DNA from: Virgibacillus_P tibetensis
GTDB taxonomy: Bacteria > Bacillota > Bacilli > Bacillales > Amphibacillaceae
Length of the DNA stretch: 64,000 nucleotides
Reading direction: 5' to 3'
Assembly: GCF_036026595.1 (NCBI RefSeq)
Contig: NZ_JARZFX010000001.1
Coordinates: forward strand, 744,001-808,000
Position numbers and translations under genes: made by a program. Positions 35,301 to 43,210 of this stretch are shown here, piece by piece. Within the stretch, counting starts at the first letter, position 1; each line of letters opens with the position of its first letter. Under the pieces are notes generated by a model. The model was not told the origin of the DNA. It saw only the letters and a list, made by a program, of their open reading frames with translations, and did not search any database.

Positions 35301-35937
35301 TTGCTGTATCCGCCTGTTGCTCCAGCGGGTTAATTTGCTGCTCTATCTCATAAATAATATCTTCAACCCGATTTAAATTTTCCTGCGTTTCTGCCAGTTT
35401 ATATTCAGCCTTTTTCTTCCGTTGTTTATACTTTAAAACACCAGCAGCTTCTTCAAAAATTGTACGTCTTTCCTCTGCCTTAGAACTTAGTATTTCTTCA
35501 ACTTTCCCTTGACTAATAATAGAGAACGCTTCACGTCCGAGACCAGAGTCCATAAACAAGTCAACAATATCCTTCAAGCGGCAAGGTTGTTTGTTAATAT
35601 AAAATTCACTGTCTCCAGAACGGTAAACCCTCCTTGTTACACTCACTTCTTTAAAATCCAGCGGCAATGTTTGGTCCTGATTATCGAGGACAAGTGTAAC
35701 TTCTGCTACATTGAGAGCTTTTCTTGAATCACTTCCCTGAAATATGATATCTTCCATTTTAGATCCGCGTATTGATTTTGCCGATTGCTCTCCAAGTACC
35801 CATCGGATTGCATCGGTTATATTACTTTTACCACTACCATTTGGACCTACTACGGCAGTGACTCCTGGTACAAACTCTACCTTTATCCGTTCAGCAAATG
35901 ATTTAAAACCCACACTTTCCAACCTTTTTAAATACAT
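32368..35937 (-). CDS. smc: Smc, chromosome segregation ATPase
   Basis: Condensin core that organises and segregates the chromosome with ScpA and ScpB. The 1189-aa product (B. subtilis 1186) has Walker A AVVGPNGSGKSNITDAIRW, two long coiled coils (about 170-500 and 670-1010), a hinge between them (VDLHGALIELIEVP to GDVVNPGGSMSGG), the ABC signature LLSGGERALTAIALLFA and Walker B PFCVLDEVEAALDEANV. ATG at 35935-35937 has AGGAGA 6 nt upstream. The usual rnc-smc pairing is interrupted here by an inverted gene. Confidence 0.97.
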   Translation of the reverse strand: MYLKRLESVGFKSFAERIKVEFVPGVTAVVGPNGSGKSNITDAIRWVLGEQSAKSIRGSKMEDIIFQGSDSRKALNVAEVTLVLDNQDQTLPLDFKEVSVTRRVYRSGDSEFYINKQPCRLKDIVDLFMDSGLGREAFSIISQGKVEEILSSKAEERRTIFEEAAGVLKYKQRKKKAEYKLAETQENLNRVEDIIYEIEQQINPLEQQADTAKKYIELKEQLKQQEIAFLIAEIDQLHGEWKALLSKLDQEKMGEINLKTRIQQKEAGLENERQDLQKLDEAIDDLQTRLLTTTQQLEQYEGKKQLLNERTKHFAENREKLESQKRESSVRIGKLHDELIEEKEKLSELQVIKDKTQHDVKQLQGKLAVDNQTIANKIEDLKSDYIEYLNNQAAKRNEKQSVQQQLQQLFSKKDIQTVKFEDLNKRREEITKNVSQTAENLETQKTICIKKETAIRKLKSEIEEERGLYEESQSKLYQGYQYIEKLKSKKEMLEEMKEDFQGFFHGVKSVLKARDEKKLVDLHGALIELIEVPKKYITAIETVLGGQAQHIVVDDDQAARNAITWLKQTNNGRATFLPLSSIQERFITKDMLTKINNHPGFIGIAADLVKSSVRHEKAVNHLMGHVVIAKSLKDANDLAKVIMRRYRVVTLEGDVVNPGGSMSGGAQKKTNQSLFTREKDLQEITEKLNEFQVRASAFEKKVNEQKLLLGQKEKQLEAEEESIISEQQSQQELTTVLRELETKKNALNDNLAIYDQDKQQFQQDRDQLELRDEQLSNELSNIKDQLIKIQEEIDTLTNKEAAVKENQEQLQTDLHHYQVALAEQEERVKNQREKTNVIQVQLTELQEQYDEYKLDLDELLAFNKSEETEEGIDHIIHSNKNEKSALNQTIQQTRSQRLEKTQLMQDKERELKEENKNHQKVMQTIQQTEVQANRLDVELENRLSHLQTEYTITFEKAKKTYEKAEQMEEAESIVKQLKLSIERLGTVNLGAIDEFERISERYTFLSEQKNDLVEAKETMYAVIAEMDEEMQKRFDVTFSQIKEEFTQVFKQLFGGGHAELKLTDPANLLDTGVDIIAQPPGKKLQHLGLLSGGERALTAIALLFAILRVRPVPFCVLDEVEAALDEANVTRFAKYVKLYSKDTQFIVITHRKGTMEEANVLYGVTMQESGVSRLVSVRLEDTKELVELQ

Positions 35938-36316
35938 ATACATTCTCCTAAAGAACAAAAGCGTAAGTGGCCTTTTAGCACGTTACAGGGGCAGTTTTTC
36001 GTGCATCACGAAAAGTTGCGTGTTGACTTCTTCTTACGGACCTGGCTAAATTGATACCAGTCACATTTTTGTTCAAATTCTACTCCCTTGAAAAAAAGTT
36101 ATAAAATAGTTTAAATTAATGCACAATCTCTATATAAATTCATCTGTGGATCTTTCCCAAAAAAATGAAGACTAGTAAGAATAATAGCTAAATATTAAAA
36201 AATGACTTGGCATTTCACCGCATTTATTTTATCATAAACACAGAAGCAATAGAAGAATAGAACGAGTTGTATATATTTGTTTCCTGTACTAATCATAAAA
36301 TGAAGAGGGTGTTAAA
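35938..36316. other. Intergenic region between smc and the DUF1128 gene
   Basis: This 379-bp gap lies between divergent genes. Next to smc is a GC-richer repeat-like block (own entry) with an 8-bp hairpin TTTTCGTG/CACGAAAA (35996-36014). The rest is AT-rich. A weak plus-strand promoter candidate for the DUF1128 gene is TTGTAT, 17 bp, TAATCA (36267-36295). No coding frame. Confidence 0.6.
35955..36062. repeat. Degraded repeat-like block upstream of smc (suspected)
   Basis: Plus strand begins AAAGCGTAAGTGGCC, then TTTTAGCACG, and contains the hairpin TTTTCGTG/CACGAAAA. Its start resembles the block at 47953 (AATAGCGCAAGCGCTCC), which suggests one dispersed family. Evidence is by eye only. Confidence 0.3.
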
Positions 36317-36541
36317 ATGAACTTGGACTATCCATCACAAGAAAATTTAAAGTTTATCTTAGACGAATTGACTAAGCGTTTAAATATAGTTAATCGTTCA
36401 ATCATGGATGCAGAGGATTATGATATAGATAAATACCATGACTTAAAACTTATGTATGATATGGTGTTGTATAAAGATCAGTTAAGTGCGTCTGAATCCC
36501 AGGCTTTTATTGAAGAATTACGTACGGTTAGAAAGAAATAA
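36317..36541 (+). CDS. DUF1128 (YfkK-like) protein
   Basis: A 74-aa acidic helical protein matching my recollection of the DUF1128/YfkK family of Bacillales, whose function is unknown. Family-like segments are YPSQENLKFILDELTKRLN, IVNRSIMDAEDYDIDKYHDL and AFIEELRTVRK. GAGGGTG lies 5 nt before ATG. It is on the plus strand, converging on rnc, and so breaks the rnc-smc operon typical of Bacillus. It shares a bidirectional terminator with rnc. Confidence 0.85.
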   Translation: MNLDYPSQENLKFILDELTKRLNIVNRSIMDAEDYDIDKYHDLKLMYDMVLYKDQLSASESQAFIEELRTVRKK

Positions 36542-36548
36542 GCAGGAA

Positions 36549-36577
36549 AAAGGCTGTGGTTCAAAGTCACAGCCTTT
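36549..36577. terminator. Bidirectional terminator between DUF1128 gene and rnc
   Basis: AAAGGCTGTG and CACAGCCTTT form a 10-bp stem with a 9-nt loop. The minus strand continues TTTTTCC and the plus strand ATTTATT. The flanking genes converge on it. Confidence 0.85.
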
Positions 36578-36588
36578 ATTTATTATGC

Positions 36589-37272
36589 TCATTCGGTGAA
36601 TTTATCTAAAGCTGCTTTAGCAGCCCTTTGCTCCGCCTCTTTTTTTGTACGGCCTATCCCCACTCCTGATATATTGTCTTTAATAATCACTTGTGCGACA
36701 AACTCTTTATTGTGTGAAGGGCCTTTCTCTTCCACTATCTTATATGCCACTACTTGGTTTCTATATTGTTGAATTAATTCTTGCAGTTGACTTTTATAAT
36801 CCATCGCATGCGAAAAAGCACCTGTAGTAATTTTCGGAAATACATGCTCTTCTAAAAATTTCAAAACCTGCTCAAACCCCAGATCCAAGTATAGGGCTCC
36901 CAGAAACGCTTCAAATACATCAGCTAACAGTGCAGGACGTTCCCTTCCTCCTGTTTGCTCCTCACCTTTTCCAAGAAGAATATGATCACCAAAATTAAGA
37001 TCTCTGGCGAAATTAACCAAGGATGGTTCACAAACAATGGATGCACGTAATTTTGTCATTTCTCCTTCTGGCATTGCTGTGTTTTTTTTATATAAGTATT
37101 GGGAAACACCCAGTTCCAAAACAGCATCACCTAGAAACTCCAATCGCTCGTTATCCGAAAATACTTCTTCACGATGCTCATTCACATAGGATGAATGTGT
37201 AAAAGCCTGTTTCAATAATTTATGGTTCTTAAAAGTAATATCCAGCTGCTTTTCTAGTTGTGCAACATTCAT
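36589..37272 (-). CDS. rnc: Rnc, ribonuclease III
   Basis: Double-strand RNA endonuclease for rRNA and mRNA processing. The 227-aa product has the catalytic signature DNERLEFLGDAVLELGVSQ, a second conserved block LLADVFEAFLGALYLD, and a C-terminal dsRNA-binding domain (YKSQLQELIQQYRNQ to KKEAEQRAAKAALDKF). It is about 20 residues shorter at the N-terminus than B. subtilis (249 aa). ATG at 37270-37272 has GGGGTGA upstream; the GTG three codons earlier lies in that Shine-Dalgarno. Confidence 0.96.
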   Translation of the reverse strand: MNVAQLEKQLDITFKNHKLLKQAFTHSSYVNEHREEVFSDNERLEFLGDAVLELGVSQYLYKKNTAMPEGEMTKLRASIVCEPSLVNFARDLNFGDHILLGKGEEQTGGRERPALLADVFEAFLGALYLDLGFEQVLKFLEEHVFPKITTGAFSHAMDYKSQLQELIQQYRNQVVAYKIVEEKGPSHNKEFVAQVIIKDNISGVGIGRTKKEAEQRAAKAALDKFTE

Positions 37273-37304
37273 CCATGTCACCCCTGTTTTCTTTATATAT
37301 ACGG

Positions 37305-37328
37305 AAAGTCCCGCTAATGCGAGACTTT
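37305..37328 (-). terminator. Hairpin between acpP and rnc
   Basis: Minus strand: AAAGTCTCGC, ATTA loop, GCGGGACTTT (10 bp with one wobble). Only CTTTCC follows, so it is at best a weak terminator, or an attenuator, or a processing site ahead of rnc. Confidence 0.4.
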
Positions 37329-37441
37329 ATTGTTTAAAGCTTAGTCGTGTTCAATAAAGATTTACTGAACATTAAAGAAACAGCTTAAATAATCCACTAT
37401 AAAAATCCTCTTCTATAATAGCTCAGTCTGTTCTGCTTAAT

Positions 37442-37675
37442 TTATTGTAAACTGTTTATGTAGTTTACAGCATCACCAACAGTATTTATCTTTTCAGCCT
37501 CTTCGTCAGCGATCTCCATATCAAATTCATCTTCCAGTTCCATTACAAGCTCTACTACATCTAGAGAATCAGCTTCTAAATCATCTTTAAAAGAAGCTTC
37601 CATTGTAACTTTTGACTCTTCAACATCAAGACGGTCAACGATAATAGCTTTTACACGATCCAACACATCTGCCAT
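37442..37675 (-). CDS. acpP: AcpP, acyl carrier protein
   Basis: Carries growing acyl chains on a phosphopantetheine arm. The 77-aa acidic protein has the attachment serine in EADSLDVVELVMELEDEF (Ser near residue 37). GGGAGGTG lies upstream of ATG. It ends the fapR-plsX-fabD-fabG-acpP series, with 134 bp between it and fabG. Confidence 0.98.
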   Translation of the reverse strand: MADVLDRVKAIIVDRLDVEESKVTMEASFKDDLEADSLDVVELVMELEDEFDMEIADEEAEKINTVGDAVNYINSLQ

Positions 37676-37809
37676 AATACTTCACCTCCCTTCAAGTAGT
37701 ATATAGGATTCAGGTTTAGATTTCTACCGTTTTAAAGAGGTAGCTTTAGTAATCTAGCTAGTCCCATCCATACACTAATAATTCATCCGACACCCTGCAT
37801 ATCTTGGAT

Positions 37810-38550
37810 TTACATCACCATTCCACCGTCAATATGCAGGGTTTGCCCGGTTATGTAATTAGCATCATCCGATGCCAGAAAACGTACTACTTTTGCCACA
37901 TCTTCAGGTTCACCAAGCTTCGCCAGAGGAATCATAGTTAACATTCCCGCACGTTGCTCATCCGTTAGAGCATCTGTCATATCGGTTGATATAAACCCTG
38001 GTGCAACAGCATTTACAAGGATATTACGTGATGCTAATTCTTTTGCAGAAGATTTGGTTAAGCCGATAACCCCTGCTTTAGCTGCTACATAATTAGCTTG
38101 TCCTGGATTGCCGCTAACACCTACAATAGAGGCTATATTTATAATTCTTCCAGCTTTTTGTTTCATCATTTGTCTTGTAACTGCTTTTGTACATATAAAT
38201 GTACCTTTAAGATTTGTATTAATAACCTGGTCAAATTCTTCTTCTTTCATTCGCATCAATAAATTATCTCTTGTAATACCAGCATTGTTGACTAGAATAT
38301 CCAATGTCCCAAATTGACTAATTACTTCTTTGACCATCTCTTTTGCGCTTGATTCATTTGCAACATCTGCTTGTACCTTGAAGGCTTTAGTTCCCAGTTG
38401 CTCAATTTCTTCAACAACAGATTGTGCTTTAACTTCGCTGCCTGCGTAGTTAACTGCAACATTGGCTCCCTGCTTGGCAAGCTCTAATGCGATTGCCCGG
38501 CCTATGCCGCGTGATGCACCAGTAACTAATGCATTTTTTCCTTTTAACAT
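37810..38550 (-). CDS. fabG: FabG, 3-oxoacyl-ACP reductase
   Basis: NADPH-dependent reductase of fatty acid elongation. The 246-aa short-chain dehydrogenase has TGASRGIGRAIALEL (cofactor loop), NNAGITRDNLLMRM, the catalytic Ser in INIASIVGVSGNPGQ with YVAAKAG (Tyr and Lys), and the C-terminal YITGQTLHIDGGMVM. Its ATG follows the fabD stop directly. Confidence 0.98.
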   Translation of the reverse strand: MLKGKNALVTGASRGIGRAIALELAKQGANVAVNYAGSEVKAQSVVEEIEQLGTKAFKVQADVANESSAKEMVKEVISQFGTLDILVNNAGITRDNLLMRMKEEEFDQVINTNLKGTFICTKAVTRQMMKQKAGRIINIASIVGVSGNPGQANYVAAKAGVIGLTKSSAKELASRNILVNAVAPGFISTDMTDALTDEQRAGMLTMIPLAKLGEPEDVAKVVRFLASDDANYITGQTLHIDGGMVM

Positions 38551-39489
38551 TTATGACTCCTCCTTATACCATGAAATAAAGTCTTTCATTGATTTTATGT
38601 CCTGGACTGCAAAGGCTGGTATACTACGATCAATCTTTTTCACCAGGCCACTCAACACTTTTCCATTACCCACCTCAACAAAAGCATCAACACCCTGTTC
38701 AATCATACGACGTATAGATTCTTCAAACCGAACAGGAGAATATAACTGCTTAAGCAGCAGGTCTTCTATTTCTTTATTATCTGTAACAGGTGAAGCAGAT
38801 ACGTTGGCATAGACTGGTATACTGGCATCTCTGACCTCAACTTTGTCCAGATGCTTAGCGAATTCCACATTGGCAGATTTCATTAACCTGGAGTGAAATG
38901 GTCCACTGACATTCAGTGGAAGAACACGTTTGGCGCCGTGGGCTTTTAGAGTAGTAATTGCTTCCTCAATACCTTCTTTTGAGCCAGAAACCACAATTTG
39001 TCCTGGACAATTTAAATTAGCAATATCAACAATCTCTCCACTTACCTCTTTCAATGCGTTTTGTACAGATTTCTCATCTAATCCCAGTACTGCGGCCATT
39101 GTTCCTTGACCTTTAGGAAACGCTTCTTCCATCAATTTACCTCTAGTTTCAACTAATGGTAATGCTTTATCCAAAGAAATGGATCCAGCTGCAACTAAGG
39201 CACTGTATTCACCTAAACTGTGTCCAATTGTCATAATGGGTTGAATTTCTTCTTTCAGAAGTAAGGAGTGTATTGCTATACTGGACAATAATAGTGCAGG
39301 TTGGGCATTCTCTGTTTCAGTTAGTTTTTCTTTAGGTCCTTCGAACATAATTTGGGTAATATCTTTATTTAAAACTTGATTGGCTTCCTGGAAAAGCTCT
39401 TTAACTTCAGGGTAATTATCGTAAAATTCCATTCCCATACCTACCGCCTGAGATCCTTGACCTGGAAACATGAAGGCAACACGCTTCAT
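38551..39489 (-). CDS. fabD: FabD, malonyl-CoA:ACP transacylase
   Basis: Loads malonyl groups onto AcpP. The 312-aa product has FMFPGQGSQAVGMG at the N-terminus and the nucleophile Ser in MTIGHSLGEYSALVAAG (near residue 90). The catalytic His lies in NVSGPFHSRLM. Its ATG overlaps the plsX stop by 4 bp (ATGA). Confidence 0.98.
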   Translation of the reverse strand: MKRVAFMFPGQGSQAVGMGMEFYDNYPEVKELFQEANQVLNKDITQIMFEGPKEKLTETENAQPALLLSSIAIHSLLLKEEIQPIMTIGHSLGEYSALVAAGSISLDKALPLVETRGKLMEEAFPKGQGTMAAVLGLDEKSVQNALKEVSGEIVDIANLNCPGQIVVSGSKEGIEEAITTLKAHGAKRVLPLNVSGPFHSRLMKSANVEFAKHLDKVEVRDASIPVYANVSASPVTDNKEIEDLLLKQLYSPVRFEESIRRMIEQGVDAFVEVGNGKVLSGLVKKIDRSIPAFAVQDIKSMKDFISWYKEES

Positions 39490-40484
39490 TCTTTCTCCTC
39501 CTTGTTCAATTCAATTGTATTTTTTATTGTTTCTGTCACATTATATTCAACCATATGGCATGCTTGCTTTATAGCGCTGTATACTGCCCTGCGGTTTGAA
39601 GATCCATGGGCTTTTATAACTGGGGCCGCTAATCCAAACAATCCTGCTCCACCATATTCAGAGTAATCCAGCTTGTTCTTTAGTTCTTTCAAATCCTTTT
39701 TAACCATACCTGCTGCAATTTTAGTTTTCATGGAGGACATAAACGTATCTTTTAACATCGAAAACATAGTCATTGCAGTTCCTTCTATGGTTTTTAAAGC
39801 AATGTTACCACTGAATCCGTCTGTTACAACAACGTCTGCCGCTCCATTTAGTAAGTCACGTGCTTCTACATTTCCTATAAAATTTATTGGTGCATTTTTC
39901 ATTTGAGCAAAAGCCTTTTTAGTCAGATCGTTCCCTTTACCATCCTCTGTGCCTACATTCAATAGTCCGACTGTTGGATTTGATACAGCTCGTACCTTCT
40001 CTGTATAAATGGATCCCATTATTGCATACTGTACTAAATGATCGGCTTTCGCATCAACATTCGCTCCAACATCTAATAGCAAAAATCCTTTACCGTCAAT
40101 TGTAGGCAAAGTCGGGCTTAAAGCCGGTCGATCGATACCCGGTATCCTGCCGACTACAAATAAACCAGCGCTCATTAATGCACCTGTGTTCCCTGCTGAA
40201 ATACAAGCGTCTGCTCTGTTCTCTTTAACTTCCTGAGCCATTAAAACAAGGGAAGCATTTTTCTTACGTTTTACCGCTCTAACAGGTTCATCTTCACTTG
40301 TAATTACTTCTTCTGTATGTATTATGTCAATATTCTTCTCGTCAGTTACGTATGCTCTAATCTTATTTTCGTCTCCTATTAAGGTTATATGTAAATTGTC
40401 TATCTGGGAAACGGCATCCATGGCACCCAAAACTATTTCTTTCGGTGCATGATCTCCACCCATAGCATCAATTGCTAATCTCAT
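39486..40484 (-). CDS. plsX: PlsX, acyl-ACP:phosphate acyltransferase
   Basis: Makes acyl-phosphate for PlsY, the first step of phospholipid synthesis in Gram-positive bacteria. The 332-aa product has MRLAIDAMGGDHAPKEIV at the N-terminus, then ISAGNTGALMSAGLFVVG and VVTDGFSGNIALKTIEG. ATG at 40482-40484 has AAGGGGA upstream; the open frame extends 20 codons into fapR. It begins 1 bp past the fapR stop. Confidence 0.97.
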   Translation of the reverse strand: MRLAIDAMGGDHAPKEIVLGAMDAVSQIDNLHITLIGDENKIRAYVTDEKNIDIIHTEEVITSEDEPVRAVKRKKNASLVLMAQEVKENRADACISAGNTGALMSAGLFVVGRIPGIDRPALSPTLPTIDGKGFLLLDVGANVDAKADHLVQYAIMGSIYTEKVRAVSNPTVGLLNVGTEDGKGNDLTKKAFAQMKNAPINFIGNVEARDLLNGAADVVVTDGFSGNIALKTIEGTAMTMFSMLKDTFMSSMKTKIAAGMVKKDLKELKNKLDYSEYGGAGLFGLAAPVIKAHGSSNRRAVYSAIKQACHMVEYNVTETIKNTIELNKEEKE

Positions 40485-40485
40485 A

Positions 40486-41061
40486 TCACAATTCCCCTTT
40501 TTGTTCATTTGACTGGTACATGTGAAAGAATCCTGTAAAGACAATTTCTTTCTCTACATAGCTGCTCACCTGCACAATTGTTAGCCCTTTTTCGTTTTTT
40601 CCCTCAACGGTTGCCTTTGCAATAACACGTTCACCTTCTTTAACTTGTCTGGTGAACTTAAGCTCTGATTTAGCAGTCAATGCCAATTCGTCATTTATTA
40701 CCGCTACAGCAAGCGAATTAGCTTGTGCAAATATATGATGCCCGCGGGCAATCTTATTTCTTGAAAAAACATGTTCAGGTTTAATATCCAGAATGGAAAT
40801 AGCTCGCTCGTCCAGTTCTAAATCAATAACTTCTCCGATTACTTCATCCAGTGGCAATGCCTTTACTGTTTCATTCCATTGAACATTTGCTACAGACTTA
40901 ATCCGTTCACGGAGTTCTGGTATAGAAAGCTCCATCCGATCCAACCGGATAGTTTGAATACTTACGGAAAACTCCTTTGCTAGTGCTTCATCTGTTATGA
41001 AAGGTGTGTGCTGGATTGTTTCCCTCAATAAACGTTGACGTTCAACTTTAGATCTTCTCAT
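40486..41061 (-). CDS. fapR: FapR, malonyl-CoA-sensing repressor of lipid synthesis
   Basis: Represses fatty acid and phospholipid genes until malonyl-CoA binds. The 191-aa protein has an N-terminal HTH (ITDEALAKEFSVSIQTIRLD), a linker helix (IPELRERIKSVA) and a C-terminal hot-dog effector domain with HVFSRNKIARGHHIFAQAN. ATG at 41059-41061 gives the family N-terminus MRRSKVERQ; its Shine-Dalgarno is weak. A FapR box lies at its own promoter (own entry), so the operon is autoregulated. Confidence 0.97.
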   Translation of the reverse strand: MRRSKVERQRLLRETIQHTPFITDEALAKEFSVSIQTIRLDRMELSIPELRERIKSVANVQWNETVKALPLDEVIGEVIDLELDERAISILDIKPEHVFSRNKIARGHHIFAQANSLAVAVINDELALTAKSELKFTRQVKEGERVIAKATVEGKNEKGLTIVQVSSYVEKEIVFTGFFHMYQSNEQKGEL

Positions 41062-41099
41062 AAATGACACCGTCCACATGTAATGATAAAAATATAGAT

Positions 41100-41116
41100 T
41101 TAAGACTTGGTACTAA
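41100..41116 (-). promoter_or_regulatory. FapR operator
   Basis: Minus strand TTAGTACCAAGTCTTAA fits the recalled 17-bp FapR consensus TTAGTACCWRGTMYTAA at every position. It overlaps the predicted transcription start of fapR, where bound repressor would block initiation. Confidence 0.85.
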
Positions 41117-41120
41117 TAGT

Positions 41121-41149
41121 AATATATATTACCAGCTTTAATTATGCAA
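41121..41149 (-). promoter_or_regulatory. Sigma-A promoter for fapR-plsX-fabD-fabG-acpP
   Basis: Minus strand: TTGCAT, 17 bp, TATATT, directly upstream of the FapR box. It overlaps the end of the recG-fapR gap. Confidence 0.7.
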
Positions 41150-41156
41150 GCATCCT

Positions 41157-43190
41157 TTAATCCAGTTTCTCCTTTAAAAAGGAATCGTTTTCCAAGTACT
41201 GCTTTAACTTGTAAAACTCTTCATCCTGTTCCAGCATGTTCATTTCTATTATTTCTTGCGCATCATTACGTGCTGTTTCAAGGGCCTTATAATCATGAAC
41301 CATATCAGCAACTTTAAAATCGGGGAGTCCACTTTGCTTCTTGCCAAAGAAATCTCCCGGTCCTCTTAGTTTCAGATCTTGCTCCGATAATTCAAATCCG
41401 TTCGTAGTTTCGGTCATAATCCGCATTCTTTCTTTGCCAACCTCTCCTTTAGGGTCAGCGATCAAAATACAATAACTTTGCTGTTCTCCTCTGCCAACTC
41501 TCCCTCTCAACTGATGGAGTTGAGATAAACCGAATCGTTCAGCGTCGTAAATAACCATAATTGTTGCATTTGGCACATTAACCCCAACTTCTACAACGGT
41601 TGTAGATACTAGTATCTGTATTCTGTTTGCAGCAAAATCCTTCATAATACTATCCTTTTCATCTGTGGAAAGCCGACCGTGCATTAATCCTATTTTTATA
41701 TTATCAGGATAATATTCCTGGAGTTGATGGTATAAATCGACCGCATTTTGGATGTCCAATTTATCTGATTCCTCAATAAGAGGACAAATAACATATGCTT
41801 GCTCTTTAAGCATAATTCTTTTTTCTATGAATCCTAATACTCGATCCAACGCATTCTCCTTTATCCAGTATGTCTCAATTTCTTTTCTGCCCACTGGCAT
41901 CTCATCAATTACCGACACATCCATATCACCAAAAGCGGTAATAGCTAACGTACGAGGGATTGGTGTCGCAGTCATAAATAGCACATCTGGATTTAGACCT
42001 TTATCCCGCAAAGTTCGACGCTGGTTCACCCCAAACCGATGCTGTTCATCGACTATCACAAGCCCCAGATCATTAAAATAAACATCATCTTGAATTAGAG
42101 CATGAGTACCTACAACTATTTGCACGTTATGACTTTTAATGGCTTCCACCATTTCTCTTCTTCTTTTTCCTTTTACAGAGCCTGTTAATAAAACAATCTG
42201 AGCTCTCTCACCAAACAGTTTAGTTAATGACTGATAATGTTGCTCTGCCAATATCTCAGTTGGGACCATTAAAGCACCTTGTTTTCCTGCAGTAATTGAC
42301 GCGTATAGGCATACAGCAGCCACAGCTGTTTTCCCAGAACCTACATCTCCCTGCAGCAGCCTGTTCATCCGGTAAGGGGACTTCATATCTGTTAATAACT
42401 GATTTAAAGATTTATTTTGAGCTTCCGTTAAAGTAAATGGAAAAATATTCACAAACTCCTTAACTTTTTCTGAATCATAATGCTGTGCATTACCTTGGGT
42501 TGCTTCACGCTTTAGTTTGCGAAGAAGTTGCATTTTTAACTGAAACAGCAAAAACTCTTCATAAATAAATCTGCGTCGTGCATGTTTTAACGCGAGTCTA
42601 TTAGGGGGGAAATGTATGGTTAATAACGCATCTTTGCGATTCGGCAGTTTGTAAGCATTCAAATACCTTTGTGGTACCATTTCATCAATATCATTGCTGT
42701 AAGCACTTAATGCATTTTTTATAATTTTTTTTAATTTATAATTAGTCACATCGCCTTTAACAGAATATATAGATTGAATTTCTGCATGGTTTTCTGCTGG
42801 TCCGGTTTTATAACTACTAACTGTAATTTGTAGTCTATGTGTATCCCACTTACCGGTTAATGTAATCATATCTCCGGCATGTATTTGTTTTTTTGCAAAA
42901 GCCCGGTTAAACATGACAGCTTTTATGGCAACTCCCTCTACCTCTAAAGTAAATGACAATCTGGATTTGTTTTTTCCATAATATGTGAGGGAAGGTTCAT
43001 GGATAACCCTTCCCTCAATCGTTACTTTATCATCATGTATCAATTCGCTAAGAGGCTTTATTTCGAATACGTTGTATTTATATGGGTAATTGTTCAGTAA
43101 ATCTTCAACAGTATGAATATTTATTACTGCTAAATCCTCAGCAAATTTTTCACCGACGCCTTTTATCTGTGTAACAGACTCACTTAGCAT
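41157..43190 (-). CDS. recG: RecG, ATP-dependent DNA helicase
   Basis: Branch-migration helicase that remodels stalled forks. The 677-aa protein has an N-terminal wedge/OB domain (ITLTGKWDTHRLQITVSSY), then superfamily-2 motifs: RLLQGDVGSGKTAVAAVCL, VIVDEQHRFGVNQR, MTATPIPRTLAI and QLRGRVGRGEQQSYC. ATG at 43188-43190 has AGAGAGTG upstream; a GTG three codons earlier is an alternative. Confidence 0.97.
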   Translation of the reverse strand: MLSESVTQIKGVGEKFAEDLAVINIHTVEDLLNNYPYKYNVFEIKPLSELIHDDKVTIEGRVIHEPSLTYYGKNKSRLSFTLEVEGVAIKAVMFNRAFAKKQIHAGDMITLTGKWDTHRLQITVSSYKTGPAENHAEIQSIYSVKGDVTNYKLKKIIKNALSAYSNDIDEMVPQRYLNAYKLPNRKDALLTIHFPPNRLALKHARRRFIYEEFLLFQLKMQLLRKLKREATQGNAQHYDSEKVKEFVNIFPFTLTEAQNKSLNQLLTDMKSPYRMNRLLQGDVGSGKTAVAAVCLYASITAGKQGALMVPTEILAEQHYQSLTKLFGERAQIVLLTGSVKGKRRREMVEAIKSHNVQIVVGTHALIQDDVYFNDLGLVIVDEQHRFGVNQRRTLRDKGLNPDVLFMTATPIPRTLAITAFGDMDVSVIDEMPVGRKEIETYWIKENALDRVLGFIEKRIMLKEQAYVICPLIEESDKLDIQNAVDLYHQLQEYYPDNIKIGLMHGRLSTDEKDSIMKDFAANRIQILVSTTVVEVGVNVPNATIMVIYDAERFGLSQLHQLRGRVGRGEQQSYCILIADPKGEVGKERMRIMTETTNGFELSEQDLKLRGPGDFFGKKQSGLPDFKVADMVHDYKALETARNDAQEIIEMNMLEQDEEFYKLKQYLENDSFLKEKLD

Positions 43191-43210
43191 GTTAATCACT
43201 CTCTCTATAC

